From contig CAMZHB010000002.1 in assembly GCA_947306605.1 (NCBI GenBank), positions 1 through 18,951 of the forward strand: a stretch of DNA of 18,951 nucleotides. The letters are read 5' to 3'. How positions within the stretch are numbered: position 1 is the first letter of the stretch; the number at the start of each line of letters is the position of its first letter. Below are positions 8,414 through 15,742 of this stretch, piece after piece. This DNA comes from an uncultured Prevotellaceae bacterium. Its GTDB lineage: Bacteria > Bacteroidota > Bacteroidia > Bacteroidales > Bacteroidaceae. The notes under the pieces were generated by a model. That model ran no database searches and had not been told where the DNA came from. It saw nothing but the letters and a program-made list of their open reading frames with translations. Position numbers and translations under genes: made by a program.

Positions 8414-10261
8414 TTATGCGTTTAGGAGGTTTTGGAAAGCGGTTACCAGTTCGTTGACTACAAACGGCTGGCCCTTGACTTGGTTGAATTGTTGGGGAAC
8501 GAAGCCGTCCACCTTCATGCGCAGGAAGGCGGCCAGTTGGCCCATGTTCTGTTCGGCCACGACCACTTTGGGGTATTTCTTCAACACCTCAGCCGTGTTC
8601 TTGGGCAGCGGATTGATGTATTTGAAGTGGGCGTGAGCCACCTTGTAGCCTTGCTGGCGCAGGGTCTGCATAGCCTCGCGCAGATGGCCGAAGGTACCGC
8701 CGAAGCCCACGATGAGCAGATCGGCGTCGTTCACGTCGCCAGCCACGTGCAGGTCGGGCACGGGAATCTTATCCACTTTCTGCTGGCGCAGGCGGGTCAT
8801 CAGGTCATGGTTCTCCGGATCGGTGGAAATGGCACCGGTCAGGTTGTCCTTCTCCAGACCGCCGAGTATGTGAGTAAAGCCTTCGCGTCCGGGAATGGCC
8901 CAGTAGCGGGAGCCTTCGGCATTACGCTGATAGGGTGTCCATGTGCCGCGCAGTTCTTCGGGCACGTAAGGCGGACGGATAGCGGGATATTCGTTGAGGT
9001 CGGGCAGACGGAAAGCACCGCTGCCGTTGGCCACGAAAGCGTCGGTGAGCAGCACGACGGGCGTCATGTGTTCCAAAGCCATTTTCGAAGCCTCGTAAGC
9101 GGCGTCGAAGCAGTCGGTAGGCGATGTGGCGGCGAGTACGGGCATGGGGCTTTCGCCGTTGCGGCCGAAGAGCACTTGCAGCAGGTCGGTCTGTTCGCTT
9201 TTGGTGGGCAGGCCGGTGGCGGGGCCGCCGCGTTGCACGTCGAGTACCACGAGTGGCAGCTCCATGATGACGGCCAGGTTCATGGCTTCGCTCTTGAGAC
9301 AGATGCCGGGACCGGATGTGGAGGTCACGGCGAGGGCGCCGGCGAAGGCGGCGCCGACGGAGGAGGCGCAGCCGGCGATTTCGTCTTCACACTGCACGGT
9401 GGTCACGCCGAGTGACTTGTGCTTGGCCAGTTCGTGGAGCACGTCGGTGGCCGGTGTGATGGGGTAGGAGCCCAGATAGAGTTTCAGTCCGGCTTTTTCG
9501 GCGGCGGCGATGAAACCGTAAGCCGTGGCCTTGTTGCCGGTGATGTCCATGTAGCGGCCGCTCTGTTTGTTGTGTGCGTCGATATAGTAGACGTTGGCGG
9601 CGCTGCTGTGGGTGTTGTGTCCGAAGTCGTAGCCGGCTTGGATGACGCGGATGTTGGCTTCGGCTATTTCGGGCTTCTTGGCGAATTTTTCGTGCAAGAA
9701 GTTGAAAGCAATCTGTATGTCGCGGCTGTAGAGCCAGCACACGAGGCCGAGGGCGAACATGTTGCGGCACTTGAGCATGGATTTCACGTCCATGCCGGTG
9801 TCTGCCAGGCAGTCCTTGACCATCTGTGTCATGTGGCAGATGATGACGCGGTCGTGGTCGATGCCCATTTCGCCCAGCGGGTCGTCGGTTTTGAACTCGG
9901 CCTTTTCGAGGTCTTTGGCCTGGAAAGCGTCGGCATCGATGATGATGGTTGCATTGGGTTTGGCCTGCTTGTACTGCGTCTTGAGGGCTGCGGCGTTCAT
10001 GGCCACGAGCACGTCGCATTGGTCGCCAGGCGTGTAGCTCTGGTCGGCGCTAACGTGTACTTTGAAGCCCGACACGCCGGTGAGCGAGCCTTGCGGGGCG
10101 CGGATGTCGGCCGGATAGTTGGGGAACGTGCTGATGCTGTTGCCCAGGGTGGCGCTGACGGTGGAGAAGATGTTACCTGCCAGCTGCATGCCGTCGCCGG
10201 AGTCACCGGAGAAGAGCACGACGACGTCGTCAATATGCTTTACGCTTACGTCTTCTTTCAT
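8414..10261 (-). CDS. korA: 2-oxoacid (2-oxoglutarate):ferredoxin oxidoreductase, fused gamma-alpha subunit
   Basis: The 615-residue protein fuses the gamma domain (about 10-200, starting VVLFSGDSGDGMQLAG) to the alpha or pyrimidine-binding domain (about 230-615). The alpha part has the signature YPITPAT at 266-272, the CEDEIAG segment, and SEAMNLAVIMELPLVVLDVQRGGPATG (given here as features only: the ELPLV and QRGGPATG parts are the most telling). The length is normal for a KorA fusion. It forms the enzyme with KorB directly downstream; no separate delta (2[4Fe-4S]) subunit is present, as usual for this two-subunit type. In Bacteroidales it links the succinate and 2-oxoglutarate branch of central metabolism to ferredoxin. 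No promoter of the TAnnTTTG type is visible in the 98 bases before it, so it may depend partly on readthrough from rpsT. Confidence 0.92.
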   Translation of the reverse strand: MKEDVSVKHIDDVVVLFSGDSGDGMQLAGNIFSTVSATLGNSISTFPNYPADIRAPQGSLTGVSGFKVHVSADQSYTPGDQCDVLVAMNAAALKTQYKQAKPNATIIIDADAFQAKDLEKAEFKTDDPLGEMGIDHDRVIICHMTQMVKDCLADTGMDVKSMLKCRNMFALGLVCWLYSRDIQIAFNFLHEKFAKKPEIAEANIRVIQAGYDFGHNTHSSAANVYYIDAHNKQSGRYMDITGNKATAYGFIAAAEKAGLKLYLGSYPITPATDVLHELAKHKSLGVTTVQCEDEIAGCASSVGAAFAGALAVTSTSGPGICLKSEAMNLAVIMELPLVVLDVQRGGPATGLPTKSEQTDLLQVLFGRNGESPMPVLAATSPTDCFDAAYEASKMALEHMTPVVLLTDAFVANGSGAFRLPDLNEYPAIRPPYVPEELRGTWTPYQRNAEGSRYWAIPGREGFTHILGGLEKDNLTGAISTDPENHDLMTRLRQQKVDKIPVPDLHVAGDVNDADLLIVGFGGTFGHLREAMQTLRQQGYKVAHAHFKYINPLPKNTAEVLKKYPKVVVAEQNMGQLAAFLRMKVDGFVPQQFNQVKGQPFVVNELVTAFQNLLNA

Positions 10262-10296
10262 AGCATGTTTTTATATGAGGTTTCGTTTAAACGATT

Positions 10297-10323
10297 AAGG
10301 CCGAACTGCTACAGTCCGACCTT
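10297..10323 (-). terminator. Hairpin after rpsT, probable weak or attenuating terminator
   Basis: Arms of 12 bases (10297-10308 and 10312-10323) enclose a 3-base loop. Two pairs are A-C in + RNA but G-U in - RNA, so the - strand is the folding one. The tail in - RNA is TTAATCGTTT, a poor U-tract, so some readthrough into korA is likely. It lies 37 bases beyond the rpsT stop. Confidence 0.55.
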
Positions 10324-10359
10324 TTGTTACTGATTTCTGAGAATACAATCCGTTTGTAG

Positions 10360-10614
10360 TTAACCCAGCTTGTTGATGTGGTGCATCAAGCCCGAAGTCA
10401 GGTTGGCAGCCTTGTTCTTGTGGATGATATTGGTCTTGGCCAACTTGTCCAACATTTTCTGAACTTTGGGAAGCAGTTCCAGTGCGGCAGCCTTGTCTTC
10501 GGTGGCACGCAACTTGCGTACGGCGTTACGCATGGTTTTTGCATAATACCGGTTGTGGAGCGTGCGCGTCTTGGTCTGACGGATTCTCTTTAAACACGAT
10601 TTGTGATGTGCCAT
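10360..10614 (-). CDS. rpsT: 30S ribosomal protein S20
   Basis: The 84-residue basic protein (MAHHKSCLKRIRQTKTRTLHN...) has the length and lysine/arginine-rich helical pattern of S20, which binds 16S rRNA in the small subunit. The segment KNKAANLTSGLMHHINKLG is the characteristic C-terminal helix, with K.AAN.KS.L-like spacing. The gene lies 26 bases downstream of tRNA-Glu on the same strand and probably shares its promoter. Confidence 0.97.
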   Translation of the reverse strand: MAHHKSCLKRIRQTKTRTLHNRYYAKTMRNAVRKLRATEDKAAALELLPKVQKMLDKLAKTNIIHKNKAANLTSGLMHHINKLG

Positions 10615-10640
10615 TTCTTTATCTATGATTTTTAATGTGT

Positions 10641-10711
10641 AGCCCGTAGGAGAGTCGAACTCCTCTTTAGAGAATGAAAATCTCTCGTCCTAGCCGATAG
10701 ACGAACGGGCC
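10641..10711 (-). tRNA. tRNA-Glu (anticodon UUC)
   Basis: Read on the - strand the 71-base gene begins GGCCCGTTCGTCTATCGG and folds as a cloverleaf: acceptor GGCCCGT with ACGGGCT (first pair G-U), D arm ending AGGAC, anticodon stem AGAGA/TCTCT with loop TTTTCAT giving UUC, and T arm AGGAG-TTCGACT-CTCCT. The discriminator is A. CCA is not encoded, so it is added after transcription. Confidence 0.96.
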
Positions 10712-10736
10712 AGCCGCATGGGGTTTCAGACCCCTC

Positions 10737-10757
10737 ACAGAGCTTGGCTCTGTTTTT
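10737..10757. other. Short hairpin in the tRNA-Glu leader
   Basis: A 7-bp perfect stem ACAGAGC/GCTCTGT around a TTG loop lies between the promoter and tRNA-Glu. On the + strand it is followed by TTTTG, which gives it the form of a terminator facing recO. On the - strand it sits in the 5' leader of the tRNA transcript, followed by a second small GGGGT...ACCCC hairpin, and may be a processing structure. Confidence 0.5.
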
Positions 10758-10763
10758 GCGGTG

Positions 10764-10794
10764 CAAAGTTACCCCTTTAATTTGAATGCCGCAA
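10764..10794 (-). promoter_or_regulatory. Bacteroidetes promoter for tRNA-Glu and rpsT
   Basis: On the - strand TAACTTTG (10771 to 10764) matches the -7 consensus TAnnTTTG exactly, and CTTG/TTG (to 10792) lies 20 bases upstream as the -33 element. The start point would be close to 10757, about 45 bases before the tRNA. Confidence 0.8.
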
Positions 10795-10924
10795 GTTTTT
10801 CACAGATATTTTTTTGTTATTTCCGCCTTTTCTTCCGGATTTCTCTCTGCGGACTTTCTGATACGCGAAGAACGGGCAAATTGGAATTATAATTACCAAA
10901 AATCTTGGCATTTTCCCTGCAGGG

Positions 10925-10996
10925 CCGGACTTCGGGGCTCAAAAGTGGGACTTCGGGCCGCAAAGGCGGCGTCTCAACGTTTTGAAACGCCGCTTC
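10925..10996. repeat. 21-bp repeat family with palindrome (locus C)
   Basis: Three units start at 10925 (CCGGACTTCGGGG), 10946 (TGGGACTTCGGGC) and 10967 (CGGCGTCTC), each 21 bases long. The third plus the following CGCCGCTTC form a palindrome with 12-base arms (10966-10977 and 10982-10993). Its outer pair is G-C where loci B and D have A-T, a compensatory change. The one imperfect pair is U-G in - RNA and A-C in + RNA. Unlike loci B and D it follows no visible - strand gene. Confidence 0.8.
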
Positions 10997-11035
10997 TGCT
11001 TTCACAGTGTTTTTATTACGGCTTCGTGATGCCTG

Positions 11036-11110
11036 CGGTATTATCCATTATTCATTCCCACACATTTTTCATCGTTCATTTTTAATTATTCATTTTAAAT
11101 TGTTCATTGA
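11036..11110. other. AT-rich segment with repeated TTCATT before recO
   Basis: TTCATT occurs four times (11051, 11075, 11089, 11103) in a strongly AT-rich stretch that stands out from the GC-richer surroundings. The last two spacings are both 14 bases. It overlaps the -33 region of the recO promoter. Together with locus C and the tRNA promoter it accounts for most of the 443 bases between tRNA-Glu and recO; 10796-10924 holds nothing else I recognise. Confidence 0.5.
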
Positions 11111-11125
11111 ATCTTTGTACCTTTG
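11094..11125 (+). promoter_or_regulatory. Bacteroidetes promoter for recO
   Basis: TACCTTTG at 11118-11125 fits TAnnTTTG. TTTA at 11094-11097, 20 bases upstream, is a near match to the -33 TTTG. Transcription would begin near 11131, giving a leader of about 25 bases before the GTG start. Confidence 0.7.
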
Positions 11126-11154
11126 CACCCATATATAATTAAGGTATAAACACG

Positions 11155-11883
11155 GTGCTGACCAAATCGCAGGCGGTGGTGTTGCGCACCATCAAGTATA
11201 ACGACACGTCAAACGTGGCCGTGCTCTTCACGGCGGCGGAGGGAGCGGTGTCGTTCTTGGTGCGCATACCCAAAACACAGCGGGCCGGGGTGAAGAGCAA
11301 GTTGTTCCAACCCCTGACGTTGCTCGACATCGAGTGGGACCATCAGCCCAAACGCGCGTTGCAGCGCTTGCGCAACTGCCGCTGCGACCGTCCCTATGCC
11401 ACCTTGCCCTACGAACCGGCCAAGGCGGCGGTGGGGCTCTTCCTGAGTGAATTCCTCTACTATGCTCTGCGCCAGGAACGTAACGGCGAACCGCTTCACG
11501 ACTACATCGCCCGTTCCCTCCAATGGCTCGACCTGCAACGCGGGGGCTATGCCAATTTCCATCTGGTGTTTGTCATCCGTCTGTCGCACTTCCTGGGACT
11601 CTGGCCCAACGTGGGACGGCGCGCGGTGCCCGGACAATGTTTCGACATGCTGGCCAGTTGCTACAGCGCCACGCTGCCGGAACACGACGGGGTGCTCACG
11701 GGTGCCGAGGCTGCCCTCGTGCCGTCTCTGCTGCGCATGAACTACGAAACGATGCACCGCTTCCGCTTCGGGCGCGGCGAACGCCAGCGTGTGCTTGACG
11801 TGGTGAACACCTACTACCGTCTTCACGTGCCCGGCTTCCCCTGGCTCAAGTCGCTGGCCGTGCTCAAGGAAGTGTTCGACTGA
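11155..11883 (+). CDS. recO: DNA repair protein RecO
   Basis: The 242-residue protein matches RecO, which binds single-stranded DNA and SSB and helps RecR load RecA in the RecF pathway of recombinational repair. The N-terminal OB-fold is seen in TKSQAVVLRTIKYNDTSNVAVLFTAAEG...FLVRIPKTQRAG. The helical C-terminal domain contains FLSEFLYYALRQE and FHLVFVIRLSHFLGLWPN, typical of Bacteroidetes RecO. It starts with GTG close behind a promoter. I do not see the four-cysteine zinc motif found in some RecO proteins. It is divergent from tRNA-Glu/rpsT and stands alone. Confidence 0.93.
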   Translation: MLTKSQAVVLRTIKYNDTSNVAVLFTAAEGAVSFLVRIPKTQRAGVKSKLFQPLTLLDIEWDHQPKRALQRLRNCRCDRPYATLPYEPAKAAVGLFLSEFLYYALRQERNGEPLHDYIARSLQWLDLQRGGYANFHLVFVIRLSHFLGLWPNVGRRAVPGQCFDMLASCYSATLPEHDGVLTGAEAALVPSLLRMNYETMHRFRFGRGERQRVLDVVNTYYRLHVPGFPWLKSLAVLKEVFD

Positions 11884-11908
11884 TTCAAATTCAGACCATA
11901 TAAACAAG

Positions 11909-11940
11909 GAGGCCCGCAGGCATCAGTGCCTGCGGGCCTC
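11909..11940. terminator. Bidirectional terminator between convergent genes
   Basis: A perfect 14-bp stem (11909-11922 with 11927-11940) with a TCAG loop lies between recO (+, stop at 11883) and the 1152-residue gene (-, stop at 11972). In the - direction it is followed by CTTGTTTATAT, a moderate T-rich tail. In the + direction the tail is poor. It most likely serves both genes. Confidence 0.8.
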
Positions 11941-11971
11941 GCTATATGTGGGATATTAAAATCCTTGGGAT

Positions 11972-14900
11972 TTACTTCACGGCAATCTTCTTCTTGCCAA
12001 CAATGTAGATACCCTTGTTGAGGTTCTTCGTGTCGGTGCCGAGGAACTTGCCGTCGAGGCTGTAAACCTTGTTGTCCGTGCCGTTAACGGTGGTAACCTT
12101 CACGTTCTTCACAGCGTCGAGGCTGCCCTGGAATTCAACCACGAGGTCGATGTCGCCTTCTGCAGTCGTAATCTGCATCGGGTCAATGTAACCGGTCATG
12201 CGGCCGAGAGTAATCTTGGCAGCGGTCGTTACCTTGGGCTGTGCACCACTGAGGTAACCGTAGCCGGCCTTTTCGATGGATTTGCTAGGAATAATACCTA
12301 CCAGACCGTTGGCCGAAGTGGCAGCGCAGGCACCTTCAACGATATCGTCGTAAGCTTCGGGGAATACGACGGTGATGGGCTTCTGAGTTACATTCTCAGA
12401 ATCGTAAGCTTCGGGATTACCGGTAACGATAATCATGGGTTCACCAGCGGCAAAGGCATCCTTCTTCATCAGGTTCAACTTCGTGATGTTGCCTTCAGCG
12501 TCGGGTTCTTCAATGCTGTGGATACCGTAGGTCTGAACGTTTTCGTTGAGTTCGCTGATAGCGGCTTCGCCACCAAGAACTGCGAACGGCAGAGTCAGAA
12601 CGCGCATGTAGTTGTCATTGATGTAGAATGTCAGAGCGTCAACATCAACGGGAACGAACGTGAACAGTTCGCGGTTGTCCTCACGAACGTTGTGGTACAT
12701 GGTCATGTCGCCTGTTGCGTTGTAAAGCTCAAGACGACGAACCGTGGTCGAACCTTCGTAGTGTGCTTCGATGAAGTAGCCGCCGTTGCCTACGTAGGCA
12801 ATGTTGTGTCTCTGGAGCGTGTCGCGGGCACCGGCATAGTTCCAAGCGTCGGGATTACCGTTCCAGATGCAGTTTCCGTTAAGCATGTTACGGATGCTGG
12901 TGGTTCCGTCACCGTTGTCTTCAAGACGCCACATGAAGGCCGGGTTGTTCATTTCGACAAACGAACCGTCGACGTCGCCACCATACTTGGGACTTCCATC
13001 CATGTAAACGAAGCGTTCGTCGGCCCAACCGTTAGTAGCCAGAGGCTTGATGTAATACCACTTGCCAAATTCAGGATTGTTGACGCGTTCGTTCTTGAAC
13101 TTGTCAATGGCGTTCTGCAGAGTTACCAGAGCGGCTTCGATGTTCACCTTGGCGGGTTTGTCAAGCTGAGCCTGCTCAACGGCAGCCTGGATTTCAGTCT
13201 TGTAAGCTTCCAAGTCTGCGTCAGACTTCACGCAACCGATTTCGTCACCGATGATGGCGTTTTCAGTCAGAGTCTGAGCGTCACGGAGCAGGTTGTTGAA
13301 CGGACGCGGGTCACCTACGAGGTCGGTAACGGCCTTGATGGCGGCGCGCATTTCGTCAATATCCTTCTGAGTTGAAGCCTTGTTGGCGATGATTTCGTAT
13401 TTCTCCTGAGCTACGGCCAGTACATTGTCGGCAGCTTCCTTCATACCTTCGATGTAGTAGTACTGTGAATTGTCACGGCTGATGGTGTAAGGATAGAGCT
13501 GGAATGCGCTGAGGTTGTAGTAGGGCAGACCGGTTCCGGAGTATACACGGCCGGCAGCTTCGTCGGTGGTGTGGATAACAACCATGCGGAAGTACTTGTA
13601 CTCGGCACCGAGGTCGATACCGTCGGAGAAGTATTCAACACCAGATACGTTCTCTACGTCCATGATTACTTCGGTGACTTTTGTCCAGGAGTTGTTGTCT
13701 GAGTAAGCGTCGTTACCGAGCTCGTCGTCGTTGGTGGCGTAGATTTCCACGTCGTTGGGCGTGTCGTGGTTGGAGTTGGTGTCACGGGCACGCATGTACA
13801 TCACGATCTTCTGCTGCGGCGTTTTGAACTTCACCTGCAGGTTGTGATAGGTACCCGGGTCGTACGTGGAGCTGTAAGCTGTGTGCAGAAAAGTGGCGTC
13901 GTCGTTGTCGATGAGGGCGGGCAGACCTTGTCCGTCGCCATCATGAACGGCGTTACACAGGAGCTGGTCAACGTCGGTGATGAGTGCTTCGTCAAGATTG
14001 TAACCGAAGGTGAAGCACTTGTTGTAAACGAACTGTGCGGAGTCGGCCACGGTCTTGAGTTCAGCGTCGAGTCTTGTCTGGTAGTACTTCTGGGTGGCAG
14101 CTGCGAGTTCTTCATCCGAGCAGGGTTCGAGATACCATGAGTCGCGAACTTCGGATTTACCGCCCCATGCCACGATGTCACCGCTGACACCGGCACCGCT
14201 GCTGTGGCTTTCGGGATGGAAACCGTTTGCCAATTTGGTGGTGTAGATGTAGAACAAGTTTTCACCAAGGGCGTCAATAATCATTTCGGCGTCGGTCGAG
14301 CCAACCATAGGAATGTCCTTACTGGTGCTTGTCTGATAACCTACGTATGACGTGGCGGCAAAGTCTTCAACCACGGTCTGGATGTCGAAGTTTCCGTTGT
14401 CGAGACGCGTGAACTTGAAGATTTGCGTCAGGTCGGTCTTGTCGAGAGTCTTCCAGCGCAGTTTGTCGGCGGTGGCATACCATGCCTTCTGCACGCCCTG
14501 GGTGTCGAAGAAGTCGGGGGAGCCGTTGATTACGAAGTACAGGCCGCCGGGCAGACGGATGGTGCCTTCCTTACAAGCCTGGAGTGCATTGAGCATGTCG
14601 CTGGCGAGCTTGTCGTACTCTTCGTCGCTGAGGCCGGGGCCGGCTTCGAGGGCTGCGAGGTAAGCGTCGTTCCAAGCGTTAACCAGTTCTACGGGAACCT
14701 GGCCGATTTGGTCACCGGCTTCAAATTCCGGGTTAACTTCGTTGATGCTGTCCAGAAGCACGCCGAGCAATTCGAACTTGTCGTCCTGGATGTGGGGAGG
14801 ATAGAAGTTGATCTGCGACAGCGTGAAGAAGTGCTGGCCATAGGTGTCTTCCGAACGGCCGCTGGTGGTGTTGTTGACAACCATGCGGACATAGCGGTAG

Positions 14901-15430
14901 CCCTTCAGGTTGAGCTTGCCGGTGTAGAAACATACTGTCGAATTGGCCATATCGGGGAACAGGTCCTTGTAGGCCTGAATCTCTGTCCACGAACTGGTGG
15001 CGCTTTCAACGGATTTACCGATTGCCTCGTCGTTGGTGCCGTAGAGCACAAAGTCGTTCGGGCAGTCGTTGTAGGTCGTCGAGTTGTTCTGACGGCCGGA
15101 GAAATGGAACACCACGTCTTCTTCGTGCGATTCGGTCAGGTCGAACTGCAAGAAGTGCTTGGCGTTAGGATAGAGACCGCCATCACTCTCCCCATAGGAG
15201 GAGTGGAACCATGTGCTGGTCTCGTGGTCAATGAGGGCGTCATAGCCATCGCCGTCGCCGATATAGACGCAGTTTGAGCTGATTTGGTCGACACTGGTAA
15301 GGAAACCTTCTTCCTCATCAAACGTCAGAACCGGGTCTAACACGTTGACGGTCTTCTTTACGGTGCTCGCGCCGTTGGCCGAAATCATCAGGCCGACGAA
15401 CATCAACAGAAAAAGTAAAGCTTTTTTCAT
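11972..15430 (-). CDS. Large secreted protein with two F5/8 type C-like domains and T9SS-like tail
   Basis: The 1152-residue protein begins with a clear signal peptide (MKKALLFLLMFVGLMISANG, cleavage near residue 20-21). Residues about 45-210 and 482-648 are two F5/8 type C (discoidin-like) domains, each with a C...GDGxGxxALID opening, a NDxxLY/NDVEIYATND turn and a closing YRxxRMVV...LSxxxxYP. Such domains usually bind glycans. Between them (about 290-455) is a beta-rich module (GGLYFVINGS ... FKFTRLDNGNFDIQ ... YIYTTK) resembling part of the EEP protein at the left edge. After a helical, FIVAR-like spacer (about 665-775) a second beta-rich module occurs (about 788-925, KWYYIKP). The tail (VYSLDGKFLG ... 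GIYIVGKKKIAVK) is T9SS type A-like. No catalytic domain is recognised, so I infer a glycan-binding surface or secreted protein. Confidence 0.85.
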   Translation of the reverse strand: MKKALLFLLMFVGLMISANGASTVKKTVNVLDPVLTFDEEEGFLTSVDQISSNCVYIGDGDGYDALIDHETSTWFHSSYGESDGGLYPNAKHFLQFDLTESHEEDVVFHFSGRQNNSTTYNDCPNDFVLYGTNDEAIGKSVESATSSWTEIQAYKDLFPDMANSTVCFYTGKLNLKGYRYVRMVVNNTTSGRSEDTYGQHFFTLSQINFYPPHIQDDKFELLGVLLDSINEVNPEFEAGDQIGQVPVELVNAWNDAYLAALEAGPGLSDEEYDKLASDMLNALQACKEGTIRLPGGLYFVINGSPDFFDTQGVQKAWYATADKLRWKTLDKTDLTQIFKFTRLDNGNFDIQTVVEDFAATSYVGYQTSTSKDIPMVGSTDAEMIIDALGENLFYIYTTKLANGFHPESHSSGAGVSGDIVAWGGKSEVRDSWYLEPCSDEELAAATQKYYQTRLDAELKTVADSAQFVYNKCFTFGYNLDEALITDVDQLLCNAVHDGDGQGLPALIDNDDATFLHTAYSSTYDPGTYHNLQVKFKTPQQKIVMYMRARDTNSNHDTPNDVEIYATNDDELGNDAYSDNNSWTKVTEVIMDVENVSGVEYFSDGIDLGAEYKYFRMVVIHTTDEAAGRVYSGTGLPYYNLSAFQLYPYTISRDNSQYYYIEGMKEAADNVLAVAQEKYEIIANKASTQKDIDEMRAAIKAVTDLVGDPRPFNNLLRDAQTLTENAIIGDEIGCVKSDADLEAYKTEIQAAVEQAQLDKPAKVNIEAALVTLQNAIDKFKNERVNNPEFGKWYYIKPLATNGWADERFVYMDGSPKYGGDVDGSFVEMNNPAFMWRLEDNGDGTTSIRNMLNGNCIWNGNPDAWNYAGARDTLQRHNIAYVGNGGYFIEAHYEGSTTVRRLELYNATGDMTMYHNVREDNRELFTFVPVDVDALTFYINDNYMRVLTLPFAVLGGEAAISELNENVQTYGIHSIEEPDAEGNITKLNLMKKDAFAAGEPMIIVTGNPEAYDSENVTQKPITVVFPEAYDDIVEGACAATSANGLVGIIPSKSIEKAGYGYLSGAQPKVTTAAKITLGRMTGYIDPMQITTAEGDIDLVVEFQGSLDAVKNVKVTTVNGTDNKVYSLDGKFLGTDTKNLNKGIYIVGKKKIAVK

Positions 15431-15459
15431 AATGTGATCAATTTAGATGTTATACGCGG

Positions 15460-15467
15460 CAAAGATA
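15460..15467 (-). promoter_or_regulatory. -7 promoter box of the 1152-residue protein gene
   Basis: Read on the - strand TATCTTTG matches TAnnTTTG exactly and lies 30 bases before the ATG. The best -33 candidate, TTTG, is 23 bases upstream, 2-3 bases farther than usual, so the -33 part is uncertain. Confidence 0.65.
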
Positions 15468-15633
15468 ATAACTTTTTTTGATTGGAGCCTCAAAACGGGC
15501 GAAGAAAATAACTTAAATAATCAAAAAAACGCAAGTTTTTGCCGTTTGACCCTATAATATATATAAGGTATAGTGAAATGGGACCCGTTTTTGAACATTT
15601 TGGAAGGTGTGTCGTGACGTCGGTTCGCAGAAG

Positions 15634-15704
15634 CGGCGTTTCGAAAATTTGAAATGGGATTTCAAAACTTACAAACGGCGTCTCAAAATTTTGAGACGCC
15701 GTTT
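15634..15704. repeat. 21-bp repeat family with perfect palindrome (locus D)
   Basis: Three 21-base units start at 15634 (CGGCGTTTCG), 15655 (TGGGATTTC) and 15676 (CGGCGTCTC), followed by CGCCGTTTCT. The last part is a perfect 32-base palindrome with no loop (15673-15688 against 15689-15704). A lone related TGGGAC occurs at 15579 out of phase with the array. The element lies 108 bases beyond the stop of the - strand LamG/PKD gene and upstream of the next - strand gene. The rest of this 381-base gap holds the promoter (15460), an AT-rich stretch near 15553-15572, and the hairpin at 15743. Confidence 0.85.
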
Positions 15705-15742
15705 CTGTCAGACGGAGTGTGTTTTCATCCCCTGAAACGCGA

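Noticed and set aside
7375..10333. Long + strand open frames of 292, 327 and 304 residues opposite korB and korA
   Set aside because: They are antisense shadows of well-recognised genes, have no recognisable domains, and arise from the GC-rich third codon positions of korAB.
10786..11085. A 99-residue + strand frame before recO
   Set aside because: It spans the tRNA-side promoter edge, repeat locus C and the AT-rich segment; its sequence is low-complexity with no domain.
2743..15704. CRISPR array as an explanation of the repeats
   Set aside because: The arrays have only about three contiguous, diverged 21-base units with no spacers of regular length, and no cas genes are present.
7339..15704. 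Insertion sequence or MITE ends
   Set aside because: No transposase, no target-site duplication and no paired terminal repeats bounding a defined insert can be seen; a dispersed element remains possible but is not shown.
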